A stretch of DNA of 64,000 nucleotides from Citrobacter freundii (GCA_003243445.1 QFQQ01000026.1:20280-84279), one strand, 5' to 3'; positions 17,611 through 26,701 are shown, numbered from the stretch's first letter. Translations and numbers: made by a program. The notes: generated by a model not told the origin, from the sequence alone.

Positions 17611-20181
17611 ATGAAGAAACTTGCACTGTTTTTCTGCATGATGGCCCTGGCGTTTTCCGGGATGGCCCAGGACCTGAAATATTTTTTACCGGACAGTATT
17701 ACCTATAATCCGGCGATACCAAAGCCGAAGGACGTGATCTATCACGAAGTGGGCGAATACCATGTTACACATGACCGGCTCGTCAATTATATGAAGGCGG
17801 TAGCGGCGGCCGCGCCGGACAGGATCAAGCTGGAACTCATGGGACTTACTTATGAAAAAAGGCCACAGGTACTGCTGATCATCACTTCTCCCAAAAATCA
17901 TCAGCGGCTGGAAGAGATCCGGCAGCAACATGTACAATTGACCGATCCCGGGCGCTCGGGCTCGCTGAATATTGAGAACATGCCGATCGTTGTATGGATC
18001 GGTCATTCGATCCATGGGAATGAACAAAGCGGCACCAATGCTTCGTTGGTGACGGCCTATTATCTGGCCGCGGCGCACGGCAAACAAATAGACGAACTCC
18101 TGGAAAATACCGTGATCCTTTTTGACCCATCGTTCAATCCGGATGGCATGCAACGCTTCTCCGGATGGGTGAACCAGCATAAGAGCAAGAACCTGGTGAG
18201 CGATCCGAATGACCGCGAGTTCAATGAAGTGTGGCCGGGCGGCAGGTTCAATCATTACTGGTTTGATCTGAACCGTGACTGGCTGCCAGCCATTCACGTG
18301 GAAAGCCAGAACAGGCTGGAATGGTTCCATAAATGGAAACCTAATATCCTGACGGATCACCATGAGCAGGGAAGTAATGCAACGTTCTTTTTTCAACCGG
18401 GAGTTCCTTCAAGGGTAAATCCGTTGACGCCGGATAAGAACCAGGAGCTGACCAATAAACTTGGTAAATATCATGCGGCATTTCTTGACAGGATCGGTTC
18501 GCTCTATTTCACCAAAGAGAATTATGATGATTTCTATTATGGAAAAGGGTCCACTTATCCTGATGTAAATGGCGCCATCGGGATCCTGTTTGAACAGGCA
18601 TCATCAAGAGGGCACTTGCAACAAACATCAAACGGTTTGTTGAGTTTTCCTTTTACCATACGTAATCAGTTTGTTACCGCATTGTCTACACTTGAAGGAG
18701 CAAAAGCTTTGCGTAAAGAATTCCTGCAATGGCAGCGCGATTTTTATAAGACAGCGATGACTGAATCCGCAGCGGCTGCGGTAAAAGGATATGTTTTTGG
18801 CGATGAAAATGATAAGGCTAAAACATATCATTTTGCAGAGATGCTGAAAAGGCATCAGATAGAGATCCTGTCGGTAAAAAATAAATTCACAGCGGAAGGA
18901 AATGATTTCAAACCGGGCACTTCTTATGTCGTGCCATCTAATCAGCCACAATACAGGTTGATTAGGGCAATATTTGAAAAGACGCTGAATTATAAAGACA
19001 GTTTGTTTTATGATATCACGTCATGGACAATGCCGCTGGCATTCGGATTGCCTTCTGCGGAACTGAATGCAGCGCAATATGGTCCAGCCGCAGGTGATAA
19101 GATCGCGGACCTGCCAAAGCAAACTGGTGAAGTGACAGGCAAAAGTGAGTATGCATATCTGTTTGCATGGGATGATCTGTATGCGCCAAGGGCGTTGTAT
19201 GAATTGCAGCAGGCGGGCGTAACGGCAAAAGTAGCGACCAACAAATTCGAAATGCCGGTCGGCAACAGCGATGTATCGTTTGACTATGGAACGATCATGA
19301 TACCGGTGAAAGCGCAGAAGATGACAAGTGCGCAACTGTCGGATCTGATCAAGGGGGTGGCCGACAGAAATTTTATAAAAATATGGGCGGTACCAAGCGG
19401 GAATGTAAACAGTGGAAGTGATCTTGGAAGCAGCAAGTTCGTGCCGGTGGCGGAGCCAAAGATCGCAATGCTTACCGGCCAGGGTGTGAATGCCACAGAT
19501 GCCGGTGAAGTATGGCATCTGCTTGATCAGCGGATGAATATACCGGCAACGCATCTCGAACCATCAGCATTTAACCGTGCTGATCTTGACAAGTACAATA
19601 CACTCATCATGGTCGGTGGATCTTATAATGAGCTGAATAAAGACAAACTGAAAAGCTGGGTGCAATCTGGCGGAGTGCTGGTGTTGACGGAAGAAGCGGT
19701 GACCTGGGCTGCGCAAAACGGGATCAGTAATGTATCATTCAAGAAAACGAAATCTCCGGTTGACAGTTTGCAGAAAGCGGTCTATATCGATCGTGAGCAG
19801 GTAGATGGTGCACAAAGAATGAGTGGTGCCATCTTTGGTGCAGAGGCAGATCTCACGCATCCGCTGGCGTATGGTTATAACCAGAAAGTCATCAGTCTTT
19901 TCAAAGCGAATCGCGTATTCATGGAGAGAAGCAAGAATCCTTATGCCACGCCATTCTATTATGGTTCGAAGCCTATGCAGAGCGGTTGGGTCAGCCGCGA
20001 GAACCAGGATGCGGTAAAAAACTCTGCAGCCGTGATCGTCAACACCGTTGGCGGCGGCCGCGTGATCAGCATTGCCGACAATCCGAATTTCCGCGCATTC
20101 TGGCTGGGTGGCAGCAAGCTGTTTATGAATGCGATTTTTTTTGGAAGGGTGATTGATGGGGCGAGTGGGAGGACGGAATAG
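17611..20181 (+). CDS. Large secreted M14-family zinc metallopeptidase
   Basis: The 856-residue exported protein has a signal peptide MKKLALFFCMMALAFSGMAQ. The M14 domain shows the zinc pair H135-G-N-E138 in GHSIHGNEQSG, the substrate-binding FNPDGMQRF and DLNRDW segments, and LTDHHEQGSNATFFF, which supplies the third zinc histidine. The C-terminal half (about 600-800) resembles the class-I glutamine-amidotransferase-like fold found behind M14 domains in Bacteroidota (TLIMVGGSYNELNKDKL, LVLTEEAVTW), probably non-catalytic. It should trim peptides in the periplasm or outside the cell. A perfect 66-nt palindrome lies 87 bp after the stop codon. Confidence 0.9.
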   Translation: MKKLALFFCMMALAFSGMAQDLKYFLPDSITYNPAIPKPKDVIYHEVGEYHVTHDRLVNYMKAVAAAAPDRIKLELMGLTYEKRPQVLLIITSPKNHQRLEEIRQQHVQLTDPGRSGSLNIENMPIVVWIGHSIHGNEQSGTNASLVTAYYLAAAHGKQIDELLENTVILFDPSFNPDGMQRFSGWVNQHKSKNLVSDPNDREFNEVWPGGRFNHYWFDLNRDWLPAIHVESQNRLEWFHKWKPNILTDHHEQGSNATFFFQPGVPSRVNPLTPDKNQELTNKLGKYHAAFLDRIGSLYFTKENYDDFYYGKGSTYPDVNGAIGILFEQASSRGHLQQTSNGLLSFPFTIRNQFVTALSTLEGAKALRKEFLQWQRDFYKTAMTESAAAAVKGYVFGDENDKAKTYHFAEMLKRHQIEILSVKNKFTAEGNDFKPGTSYVVPSNQPQYRLIRAIFEKTLNYKDSLFYDITSWTMPLAFGLPSAELNAAQYGPAAGDKIADLPKQTGEVTGKSEYAYLFAWDDLYAPRALYELQQAGVTAKVATNKFEMPVGNSDVSFDYGTIMIPVKAQKMTSAQLSDLIKGVADRNFIKIWAVPSGNVNSGSDLGSSKFVPVAEPKIAMLTGQGVNATDAGEVWHLLDQRMNIPATHLEPSAFNRADLDKYNTLIMVGGSYNELNKDKLKSWVQSGGVLVLTEEAVTWAAQNGISNVSFKKTKSPVDSLQKAVYIDREQVDGAQRMSGAIFGAEADLTHPLAYGYNQKVISLFKANRVFMERSKNPYATPFYYGSKPMQSGWVSRENQDAVKNSAAVIVNTVGGGRVISIADNPNFRAFWLGGSKLFMNAIFFGRVIDGASGRTE

Positions 20182-20414
20182 GGATGTTCGATGATCGATT
20201 TTCGATGGTCGAATTACAGAGAGCTGGAAGTATCAATCTCGGTTCGAGGGCAGGTGAAAGCAATCTGATATGGCAATAATAACGGAAGGAGCCTTCTGAT
20301 TTCAGAAGGCTCCTTCCGTTATTATTGCCATATACTCAGGCGCGGCCATCTCTCATCGGTCATGGAATGAAAGGAATGCTGCGGTCCTGCGTTCGGCCAT
20401 CGACCATCCAATCG
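20182..20414. repeat. Inverted-arm element, NTCGATG family, enclosing a perfect hairpin
   Basis: The left arm (20182-20214, GATGTTCGATGATCGATTTTCG) starts one base after the M14 stop codon. A weaker right arm (about 20391-20414) reads GGCCATCGACCATCCAATCG. The perfect palindrome 20268-20333 is nested between them. Confidence 0.7.
20268..20333 (+). terminator. Perfect 32-bp-stem palindrome, probable terminator
   Basis: The arms 20268-20299 and 20302-20333 are exact complements across a TT apex (CTGATTTCAG). The inner half is GC-rich and the outer half A/T-rich, but the sequence after the stem is not a T-run. Its place behind the M14 gene and ahead of ssb suggests termination. Confidence 0.7.
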
Positions 20415-20619
20415 TCCAAAGGAAAAAAACAAATAAATAACGTTTTTTCCCCCTTGCACACCCCCTCCTTCGTTGCATCTTGCATGAGTAGCGGCGAGTT
20501 AGTCAGAACTTATGCACAGTCTGTTTTGTACGGGTAAATCAGTTAGTGCGGCACACGGCGGGCTAGGATAATAATGCTAACTTGCCGCTATATATTTACG
20601 AACTTTAAAACAGAGTACT

Positions 20620-21051
20620 ATGATTAAAATGCAAGTTATCGGTAACCTCGGCAAGGATTGCGTGGTTAACACAGTGAGTGGTAAGAATGTTATCAATTTT
20701 ACAGTCGCACATACAGAAAAATATAAAGACAGTCAGGGCAATAACCAGGAAAAAACAATCTGGGTAGATTGTGCTTACTGGACAGACCGTACGGCGCTCG
20801 CGCCTTATCTCACCAAAGGCAAACAGGTTTTTGTGGAAGGCCAGCCTGAGGTAAGATCATTTACCCGCCAGGATGGAACCGGTGGTGCTTCATTGTCGCT
20901 TCGTGTCCGCGATATCCAGTTATTGGGTGGCCGCAGTGAAAATTCTGTGGGTGGCGGTAACTCTTATGGAGCCAGTTCTTCAAATGGTTCATCGGTGAAC
21001 GTGAACTCATCCAGTGAAGTGGCTGAACAGATAGATGATCTGCCGTTTTAA
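20620..21051 (+). CDS. ssb: Single-stranded DNA-binding protein
   Basis: The 143-residue protein has an OB fold (residues 1-105: MIKMQVIGNLGKDCVVNTVSG, WVDCAYWTDRTALAPYLTKGKQVFVEG) followed by a glycine/serine/asparagine-rich flexible tail and the acidic tip QIDDLPF, which docks replication and repair partners. It coats single-stranded DNA as a tetramer. Length is typical, though the second-strand motif is a divergent, short Bacteroidota type, so it could be one of several ssb paralogues. It stands alone, bounded by TTCGATG elements on both sides, and its terminator lies at 21123-21157. Confidence 0.93.
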   Translation: MIKMQVIGNLGKDCVVNTVSGKNVINFTVAHTEKYKDSQGNNQEKTIWVDCAYWTDRTALAPYLTKGKQVFVEGQPEVRSFTRQDGTGGASLSLRVRDIQLLGGRSENSVGGGNSYGASSSNGSSVNVNSSSEVAEQIDDLPF

Positions 21052-21061
21052 GAGAAAGGCT

Positions 21062-21246
21062 ATTCGATGATCAATGGTCGATGCGCGAATGTCAGGCCGC
21101 GCAATTGTAAAAAAATGATAGTAAAGAAGCTTTCTAAACAAGAAGGCTTCTTTTTTTATGGCATATTGAACCATAAAAGATCATCTGTCGGCATCGCCCG
21201 TTCGCAATCGACCATCGATCATCGAACATCAACTATCGATCATCCC
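21062..21246. repeat. Inverted-arm element, NTCGATG family, enclosing the ssb terminator
   Basis: The left arm (21062-21083) reads ATTCGATGATCAATGGTCGATG. The right arm (21200-21246) reads inverted words including CGACCATCGATCATCGAACA. The ssb terminator hairpin is nested inside. Confidence 0.75.
21123..21157 (+). terminator. rho-independent terminator of ssb
   Basis: AAAGAAGC pairs with GCTTCTTT across a short loop with further partial pairing, and the stem ends in a run of seven T. It starts about 70 bp after the ssb stop codon. Confidence 0.8.
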
Positions 21247-21276
21247 AATCGCCGGATTTATTCGTTTCTTTGCGGC

Positions 21277-22356
21277 ATGTCAACAACTGTTTTTTCCTAT
21301 CAGCAACTGGCTGATTTTACAGGTAAAGTTTTTCAGGCAATCGGCTGTTCTCCTGAGCATGCTGCCGTTGCAACCAGCTCACTTCTCTCTGCGGATATCA
21401 GGGGGATTGACTCGCATGGTGTTGCCAGGCTCAGTGGTTATGTAAGACTTTGGGATGTAAAACGGGTGAATGCGACTCCTGATATCAGGATCGTACATGA
21501 AACGCCATCCACCGCCGTGGTCGACGGAGATAGCGGGCTTGGCCTGGTGGTTGCTCCATATGCTATGCAGATAGCGATCGATAAAGCAAAGAACGTGGGT
21601 ACGGGTTGGGTAAGTGTGCGGAATAGCAATCACTTCGGGATCGCGGCCAGTCACGCAATGATGGCACTCGAACATGATATGATCGGCTGGGCGATGACGA
21701 ATGCCAGTCCGCTGGTAGCCCCAACTTTTTCCATTGATAAGATGCTCGGCACAAACCCGATCTGCGTAGCGGCACCGGCCGGGAAGCAACCCGCGTTTGT
21801 GGCCGATCTTGCCACCACGACTGCAGCAAACGGCAAGCTGGAAATCCTGCAACGCAAAAATCAGCCAACCCCAACCGGCTGGGTGCAGGATGCGAATGGC
21901 AATCCATCAAATGATCCGCATATTCTGAAGCAGGGCGGGGCATTACTGCCATTGGGCGGAGACCGCGAGCACGGAAGTCATAAAGGTTATGCGCTTGGGG
22001 CAATAGTTGATCTTTTTTCTGCGTTATTAAGCGGCGCAAACTATGCGCCGTGGGTCCCGCCGTTCCCGGCTTACGTCCCGATGCCGGCTCAGCAACCCGG
22101 AAAAGGTATCGGCCATTTCCTTGGAGCCATGCGGATAGATGCTTTCCGGCCGGCAGAAGAATTCAAGCAAAGCATGGATCACTGGATTGAAGGATTCCGT
22201 GCAGCGAAACCAATGCCGGGCGAAGAAAAAGTGCTGATACCGGGCGATCCCGAGCGGGAAATGGAAGCGGAAAGAAGAAAAGACGGTATTCCCCTGCTTG
22301 AATCTGTGGTAAATGACCTGAAAGAAACCGGGATGAAATTCGGGATCAGTTTGTGA
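21277..22356 (+). CDS. Ldh-family NAD(P)-dependent oxidoreductase (malate/L-lactate/ureidoglycolate dehydrogenase type)
   Basis: The 359-residue protein belongs to the YlbC/ComC-type Ldh family, unrelated to classical lactate dehydrogenase. Seen: SADIRGIDSHGVARLSGY (the conserved catalytic His region near residue 48), GWVSVRNSNHFGIAASHAM, and GTNPICVAAPAG (nucleotide-binding). The family reduces 2-oxo acids such as malate, lactate, ureidoglycolate or 2,3-diketo-gulonate, and substrate cannot be assigned from sequence. The ATG at 21277 is chosen because an upstream in-frame ATG would translate the ssb terminator and a repeat arm. Confidence 0.9.
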   Translation: MSTTVFSYQQLADFTGKVFQAIGCSPEHAAVATSSLLSADIRGIDSHGVARLSGYVRLWDVKRVNATPDIRIVHETPSTAVVDGDSGLGLVVAPYAMQIAIDKAKNVGTGWVSVRNSNHFGIAASHAMMALEHDMIGWAMTNASPLVAPTFSIDKMLGTNPICVAAPAGKQPAFVADLATTTAANGKLEILQRKNQPTPTGWVQDANGNPSNDPHILKQGGALLPLGGDREHGSHKGYALGAIVDLFSALLSGANYAPWVPPFPAYVPMPAQQPGKGIGHFLGAMRIDAFRPAEEFKQSMDHWIEGFRAAKPMPGEEKVLIPGDPEREMEAERRKDGIPLLESVVNDLKETGMKFGISL

Positions 22357-22539
22357 TCATCATGATCACTATTTATTGTAATAAGCGTGTGCTGTTAAAG
22401 CAACCGTTAACCATAACCAGTCTTCGTCACAGGTGAAAACGAAAATTACGTTCCCGATCCTGATGGTATACAGTGTAATAGTTCCTGCAAGCCAAACTAT
22501 CTTTATTGATAAAACCGTAAAAAAAGCGAAAATTTCCCC

Positions 22540-22577
22540 TTTCCCTCTTTCTTCCATTTAACTCTTAGTTATCTTTG
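22540..22577 (+). promoter_or_regulatory. Single AAAGAGR-family arm running into the lysC -7 box
   Basis: TTTCCCTCTTTCTTCCATTT and AACTCTTAGTTAT resemble the right arm at 28908-28940. They run directly into TATCTTTG (22570-22577), a perfect -7 box 48 bp before the lysC start. The -33 match is poor (TTTC). The rest of the 270-bp gap (22357-22540) shows nothing else. Confidence 0.45.
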
Positions 22578-22625
22578 CCCCCACCATTTTTAATCCTTTA
22601 AAAACTCGGGGAGGGGGAACAAATC

Positions 22626-23948
22626 ATGAAAGTAATGAAGTTTGGCGGCACCAGTGTGGGTAAGCCGGAACGTATGCATCATATCGCTTCACTGGTCACC
22701 AAGGAAGAAGAACCTACACTTGTAGTGCTTTCTGCCTTGTCCGGTACCACGAATGCATTGGTGGAAATCGGCGATAATATCGCCAAGGGAGATCGTGTTG
22801 CGGCCAAACAGACGATCGATAAGCTGGAAGCGCATTATCAACAATTCATTGCTGAACTGGTAAAGAAACCTGCCGCTGTTGAAAAGACACGCCAGATCGT
22901 GGCGGAGCATTTCGAATTCCTGAATATCATTCTCAAAATATCATTCAGCGAAGCGCTGAATAAAGACATTCTCGCACAAGGGGAGTTGTTGTCGACAAAA
23001 CTCTTTGCAGCTTACCTGGAAGAGCAAGGCATCGATCATGCCTTGCTGCCGGCGCTTGAGTTCATGACCATCGATGGTTATGATGAACCACAGATCGGAA
23101 GCATCAAAGTAAAGCTGACGCAATTGCTGCAGCAGCATAAAGAAAAGAAACTGTTCATCACACAGGGCTATATCTGCCGCAACGCGCGCGGTGAGGTGGA
23201 CAATCTGAAAAGAGGTGGAAGTGACTACTCTGCGTCGTTGATCGCTGCTGCTATCAATGCAAGCGCTTGTGAGATCTGGACGGATATCGACGGCATGCAC
23301 AATAATGATCCAAGAGTTGTAAAAAAGACTGTGCCTATCGAACAACTGAGTTTTGAAGAGGCAGCTGAGCTTGCCTACTTTGGGGCAAAGATCCTGCACC
23401 CTGCATCTATCTGGCCTGCGCAGACATATAAGATCCCGGTGAAACTGCTGAACACCATGCAGCCTGAAGCAAAGGGCACGCTGATCACCGAACAGGCTGC
23501 AAGCGTCGGGGTAAAAGCAGTGGCAGCAAAAGATAATATCATTGCGATCCGCATCAAGAGCAGCCGTATGTTGCTGGCTTATGGTTTCCTTAGAAAGATT
23601 TTCGAAGTATTCGAGAAATACCGTACACCGATCGATATGATCACAACATCTGAAGTGGCGGTATCGCTTACCATCGATAGCCCGGTATTCCTGAAAGAGA
23701 TCCTGAAGGAGCTGGAGCCATTCGGAACAACGGAGGTTGATCATAACCAAACGATCATTTCAGTAGTGGGTAACGAGATCTCTCAAACAACAGATATCGT
23801 GAAAAAACTGTTTGGTTCTATCATGAACATCCCGGTAAGGATGGTATCTTACGGAGGCAGCCCGCATAATATTTCATTGCTGATCGACGCGAAATTCAAG
23901 ATGCAGATCCTGCAACAATTAAATAAAGGAATGTTTGGCCTCGAGTAG
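22626..23948 (+). CDS. lysC: Aspartate kinase (monofunctional)
   Basis: Aspartate kinase phosphorylates aspartate, the first step to lysine, threonine, methionine and diaminopimelate. The 440-residue protein starts MKVMKFGGTSVGKPERM (KFGGTS nucleotide motif) and shows RGGSDYSASLIAAA and EIWTDIDGMHNNDPR, which bind ATP and aspartate. The last 150 or so residues form two ACT regulatory domains (KSSRMLLAYGFLRKIFEVF; ISVVGNEIS), so feedback control by end product is expected. No homoserine dehydrogenase domain is fused. The gene is preceded by a -7 box and appears monocistronic. It could belong to the thrA-type kinase branch, judging by the two-ACT tail. Confidence 0.93.
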   Translation: MKVMKFGGTSVGKPERMHHIASLVTKEEEPTLVVLSALSGTTNALVEIGDNIAKGDRVAAKQTIDKLEAHYQQFIAELVKKPAAVEKTRQIVAEHFEFLNIILKISFSEALNKDILAQGELLSTKLFAAYLEEQGIDHALLPALEFMTIDGYDEPQIGSIKVKLTQLLQQHKEKKLFITQGYICRNARGEVDNLKRGGSDYSASLIAAAINASACEIWTDIDGMHNNDPRVVKKTVPIEQLSFEEAAELAYFGAKILHPASIWPAQTYKIPVKLLNTMQPEAKGTLITEQAASVGVKAVAAKDNIIAIRIKSSRMLLAYGFLRKIFEVFEKYRTPIDMITTSEVAVSLTIDSPVFLKEILKELEPFGTTEVDHNQTIISVVGNEISQTTDIVKKLFGSIMNIPVRMVSYGGSPHNISLLIDAKFKMQILQQLNKGMFGLE

Positions 23949-24009
23949 CAGCAGAAAAATGTGTTAACTAATTTTTTAGTTATTCATCATTAAGCACTAA
24001 ATTGCCGGT

Positions 24010-25299
24010 ATGTTAAGAATACCGGCATTTTTTTGTCTGTTCATTTTTATAACAGCTGCGGCAATAGCGCAGCCGACCATTTCCGGAAAAGTGGTGAATG
24101 CTGCTACGAATCAACCGATTGCCGGGACAAGTGTTTTTATCTCCAATACTTCTTTTGGAACGGTGTCTTCGAGAGATGGGAGTTTTGAGTTGAAGGACAT
24201 TCCTCCGGGGAAATATGACCTGATCATTTCCTCGATAGGTTTTGAAACCAATGTTTACAGTTTTAGCACGGATAAGCTGCCGTTACGTTTACGGATTGAA
24301 ATGAATGAGAAGGTAAAGGAACTGGAGAATGTGACTATTGAGCCATCGTTGGAAGAAGGTTGGGATAAATGGGGCAGAGTATTCATGGAGAATTTTGTAG
24401 GCGAGTCAGCCAATGCAAAGCAATGCAAGATCAAAAATGAAAAGTCGATCCGGTTCAGGTTTTATAAGAAAAGCAACCGGCTTGTAGCTTTTTGTGATGA
24501 GCCGATCGTGCTGGAGAATAAGGCATTGGGTTATATCATCCGGTACCAGCTGGAAGATTTTGAGATCAACTATAAAAAGAATTCAACTCTGTTTGCTGGT
24601 TATCCGTTGTTTGAAGAGATCGATAAAGGCAGGAAAGGCGTTCAGCGTCGCTGGCAACGGAATCGTGATAAGGCGTTTTATGGATCAATGATGCACTTTA
24701 TGCGGGCTGTTTACACCAAATCATTAGCGGCAGAAGGCTATGAAGTAAGAAGAATGGTGCGTACGCCAAATTATGAAAAGCAGCGGGTAAAACAGATCTA
24801 CCGGGCGATGCCGAAGCTAAGCAGCGGAGCAAAGATCTCGATCAGTTCTTCATCAGGTATTAACCGCATCCCGGTTCCTCAAAACGACAGCTCTTTCGCC
24901 GCTGATTCCATAGAATATTATGAGCGCATCCTTCGTCAGAAAGACGATATCGATACATATGGCCGAGATCTTCTTACGGCGGACAGCCTGATCGTTGAGC
25001 AGGACGATGCATTAAAAGTGATGTTCTTCGAGAATTATCTGTATATCACCTATAAAAAAGAATTGGAAGAAGAAGGTTACCTTCTTTACCATCATGAGCA
25101 AAGACAACCAACGTTTCAGCGCTCGTATATCTGGTTGCAGAACCAGCAGGCGATTGCGATAGACGCGAATGGAAGTTACTACCCGCCACAGGAAGTTTTT
25201 TCGATGGCGTATTGGGGATGGGGAGAGAAAATAGCCAATTTATTGCCGCTGGATTATAAACCCTATTCAATACCGGAGTCAAAATTCGAAGTAAAATGA
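24010..25299 (+). CDS. Secreted protein with carboxypeptidase-regulatory-like domain
   Basis: The 429-residue protein starts with a signal peptide (MLRIPAFFCLFIFITAAAIAQ). Residues 22-100 form a CarboxypepD_reg-like beta-sandwich (TISGKVVNAATNQPIAGTSV, GSFELKDIPPGKYDLIISSIGF), the domain also found at the N-terminus of TonB receptors. The remainder is a lineage-specific region (WDKWGRVFMENFVGES, YQLEDFEINYKKN) without a beta-barrel or a plug, so it is not a receptor. It is probably periplasmic or attached to the outer membrane. The gene starts 61 bp after lysC and could be read through from it. Confidence 0.8.
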   Translation: MLRIPAFFCLFIFITAAAIAQPTISGKVVNAATNQPIAGTSVFISNTSFGTVSSRDGSFELKDIPPGKYDLIISSIGFETNVYSFSTDKLPLRLRIEMNEKVKELENVTIEPSLEEGWDKWGRVFMENFVGESANAKQCKIKNEKSIRFRFYKKSNRLVAFCDEPIVLENKALGYIIRYQLEDFEINYKKNSTLFAGYPLFEEIDKGRKGVQRRWQRNRDKAFYGSMMHFMRAVYTKSLAAEGYEVRRMVRTPNYEKQRVKQIYRAMPKLSSGAKISISSSSGINRIPVPQNDSSFAADSIEYYERILRQKDDIDTYGRDLLTADSLIVEQDDALKVMFFENYLYITYKKELEEEGYLLYHHEQRQPTFQRSYIWLQNQQAIAIDANGSYYPPQEVFSMAYWGWGEKIANLLPLDYKPYSIPESKFEVK

Positions 25300-25526
25300 G
25301 CGGCCGATGTAAAACTGATCAATGAGGAAAATGAAGTAGTGAGACATTGGATCAGGTAAGAACACATTTCAATCAGGCGCAATAAAATCTCATTCCGGTT
25401 TATTGAGTTCCGGCTTGGGGTTGCTTGTTTTCTTATTGCTGGTCTTTTTTATTCTGTCCATTCATTCTTTTTGCTTCTGATTTAAAATATAGTTTGGTCT
25501 CTCCCAGTGAAAGCCGAAAGAGAAAT

Positions 25527-25598
25527 GCATCGCCTCCATCGGAAGGTTTGCTTGCATGCTCCTCCCGTGGAGGCGAATGCACAACACCTGGTGGTGTT
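25527..25598. other. Two adjacent hairpins in a 450-bp gap; candidate structured element
   Basis: In the gap 25300-25671 no gene is supported. GCATCGCCTCCA (25527-25538) pairs with TGGAGGCGAATGC (25568-25580) with a one-base bulge, followed at once by AACACC-TGGT-GGTGTT (25583-25598), a perfect small hairpin. It may be a small RNA, the end of a decayed mobile element, or chance. Confidence 0.35.
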
Positions 25599-25671
25599 TA
25601 AATCATGATCAGAGGTCAAAGATCCTGTAACCACGATTGAAGGCCATGGGTAAAAAACAAAATGTTTAGGG

Positions 25672-25721
25672 AAAATAACAAGGGAGGGCTGTTGATTTCA
25701 ACAGCCCTCCCTTGTTATTTT
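25672..25721. terminator. Perfect 24-bp-stem bidirectional terminator
   Basis: The arms 25672-25695 and 25698-25721 are exact complements with apex TTGATTTCAA, a GC-rich core (GGGAGGGCTG), and A-run and T-run flanks. It lies between convergent genes (24010-25299 plus, GH16 minus), so it can stop both. Confidence 0.85.
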
Positions 25722-25749
25722 TTGATATAAAAGTGTTGTTCTGAGTTTG

Positions 25750-26529
25750 TCATTGCTGATACACACGCACATAGTCCACTTCCATTTTCTGAGGCCAGAT
25801 ATCTTCAGCCACACCTCTTGAACCACCCCAGTTTCCGCCCACAGCAATATTCAGGATCAGGAACATTTTATTATCGAATGGCCATGCTTCATAGCCCGTA
25901 TGATCATTCAGGAATGTAAAGAATGGTTTTCCGTCAACACCAATTTTCATGGTGTCTTTATTCCATTCCACGCTATAGACATGGAATTTTTCTGAAAGAT
26001 CTTTCAGGTAAATAGAATCAGACTTTTGCGTGTGAATGACGTGATTGTATTTTTTGCAATGGATCGTTCCAAAGACCATTCCCTGGTTATAGCCAACATG
26101 TTCCATGATGTCTATCTCTCCGTCATCCGGCCATTTGAGTTTTGGCACAGAACCCAGCATCCAGATCGCCGGCCAGGTGCCGAGACCTTTCGGGAGTTTT
26201 GCCCTTACTTCCACTTTACCATACTGCCAATCGCCTTTATTCTTCGTCACCAGCCTGGCGGACGTGTACTTCTTTCCCTGCCAGTCTTCTTTACGCGCTT
26301 CTATGGTAAGAATACCCTTGTTTACCCTCGCATTCTCTATTCTTCCGGACGTATAATACTGCAGTTCGTTATTACCCCATCCATGACCGCCAACCTCGCC
26401 GGTCCATTTAGTGCTATCGGGCAGACCGCTGTAGTTGAATTCATCTGCCCAAACCAATTTCCATTTCTTCTCCTGGGAAAATGCAGCTGGAGTAATAAGC
26501 AGCAACATTGCGGCAAGTGTTAATCGCAT
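25750..26529 (-). CDS. Secreted GH16 endo-beta-glucanase (laminarinase-type)
   Basis: GH16 enzymes cleave beta-1,3 or mixed beta-1,3/1,4 glucans, or related galactans, with retention. The 259-residue protein has a signal peptide (MRLTLAAMLLLITPAAFSQ) and a single GH16 domain: WADEFNYSGLPDSTKW at the start, GNNELQYYT, WPAIWMLG, and the catalytic signature DGEIDIMEHVG with Glu138 (nucleophile), Asp140 and Glu143 (acid/base). These features are closest to bacterial laminarinases. The ATG at 26529 puts the signal peptide at the N-terminus; the in-frame ATG at 26589 would add 20 residues from the repeat-containing gap. Confidence 0.92.
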   Translation of the reverse strand: MRLTLAAMLLLITPAAFSQEKKWKLVWADEFNYSGLPDSTKWTGEVGGHGWGNNELQYYTSGRIENARVNKGILTIEARKEDWQGKKYTSARLVTKNKGDWQYGKVEVRAKLPKGLGTWPAIWMLGSVPKLKWPDDGEIDIMEHVGYNQGMVFGTIHCKKYNHVIHTQKSDSIYLKDLSEKFHVYSVEWNKDTMKIGVDGKPFFTFLNDHTGYEAWPFDNKMFLILNIAVGGNWGGSRGVAEDIWPQKMEVDYVRVYQQ

Positions 26530-26572
26530 GATCGTTGTATTAAAGTTAGAAGTTAATAAGGTTAAGATTTTA

Positions 26573-26700
26573 TGGTTCCAGAAGTTCAAGGGGTTCCAGA
26601 GGTTCCAGGGGTTGCTCCCCGAATTGCGGGGTGTATTAGTTTAGGAGGAATCTGTGAAACCTCTGGAACTTTTGGAACATCTGGAACTCCTGAAACCTTC
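26573..26700. repeat. Inverted-arm element, GTTYCANNG family, with small inner hairpin
   Basis: The left arm (26573-26613) reads GGTTCCAGAAGTTCAAGGGG and further words. The right arm (26652-26700) is the complement. A CCCCG-AATTG-CGGGG hairpin sits just inside the left arm, where the sequence reads GGTTGCTCCCC, the same inner boundary seen at 42789-43036. Confidence 0.8.
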
Positions 26701-26701
26701 T

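Noticed and set aside
22369..22557. Minus-strand 62-codon frame between the Ldh gene and lysC
   Set aside because: No start signal, no recognisable motif and overlap with the lysC promoter region.
22941..23750. Minus-strand reading frame of 269 codons inside lysC
   Set aside because: Shadow of the aspartate kinase gene; cysteine-rich nonsense composition.
25300..25370. Remnant of a coding sequence (VKLINEENEVVRHWIR)
   Set aside because: Only about 17 codons are readable before a stop and no family could be recognised, so it is not listed as a pseudogene.
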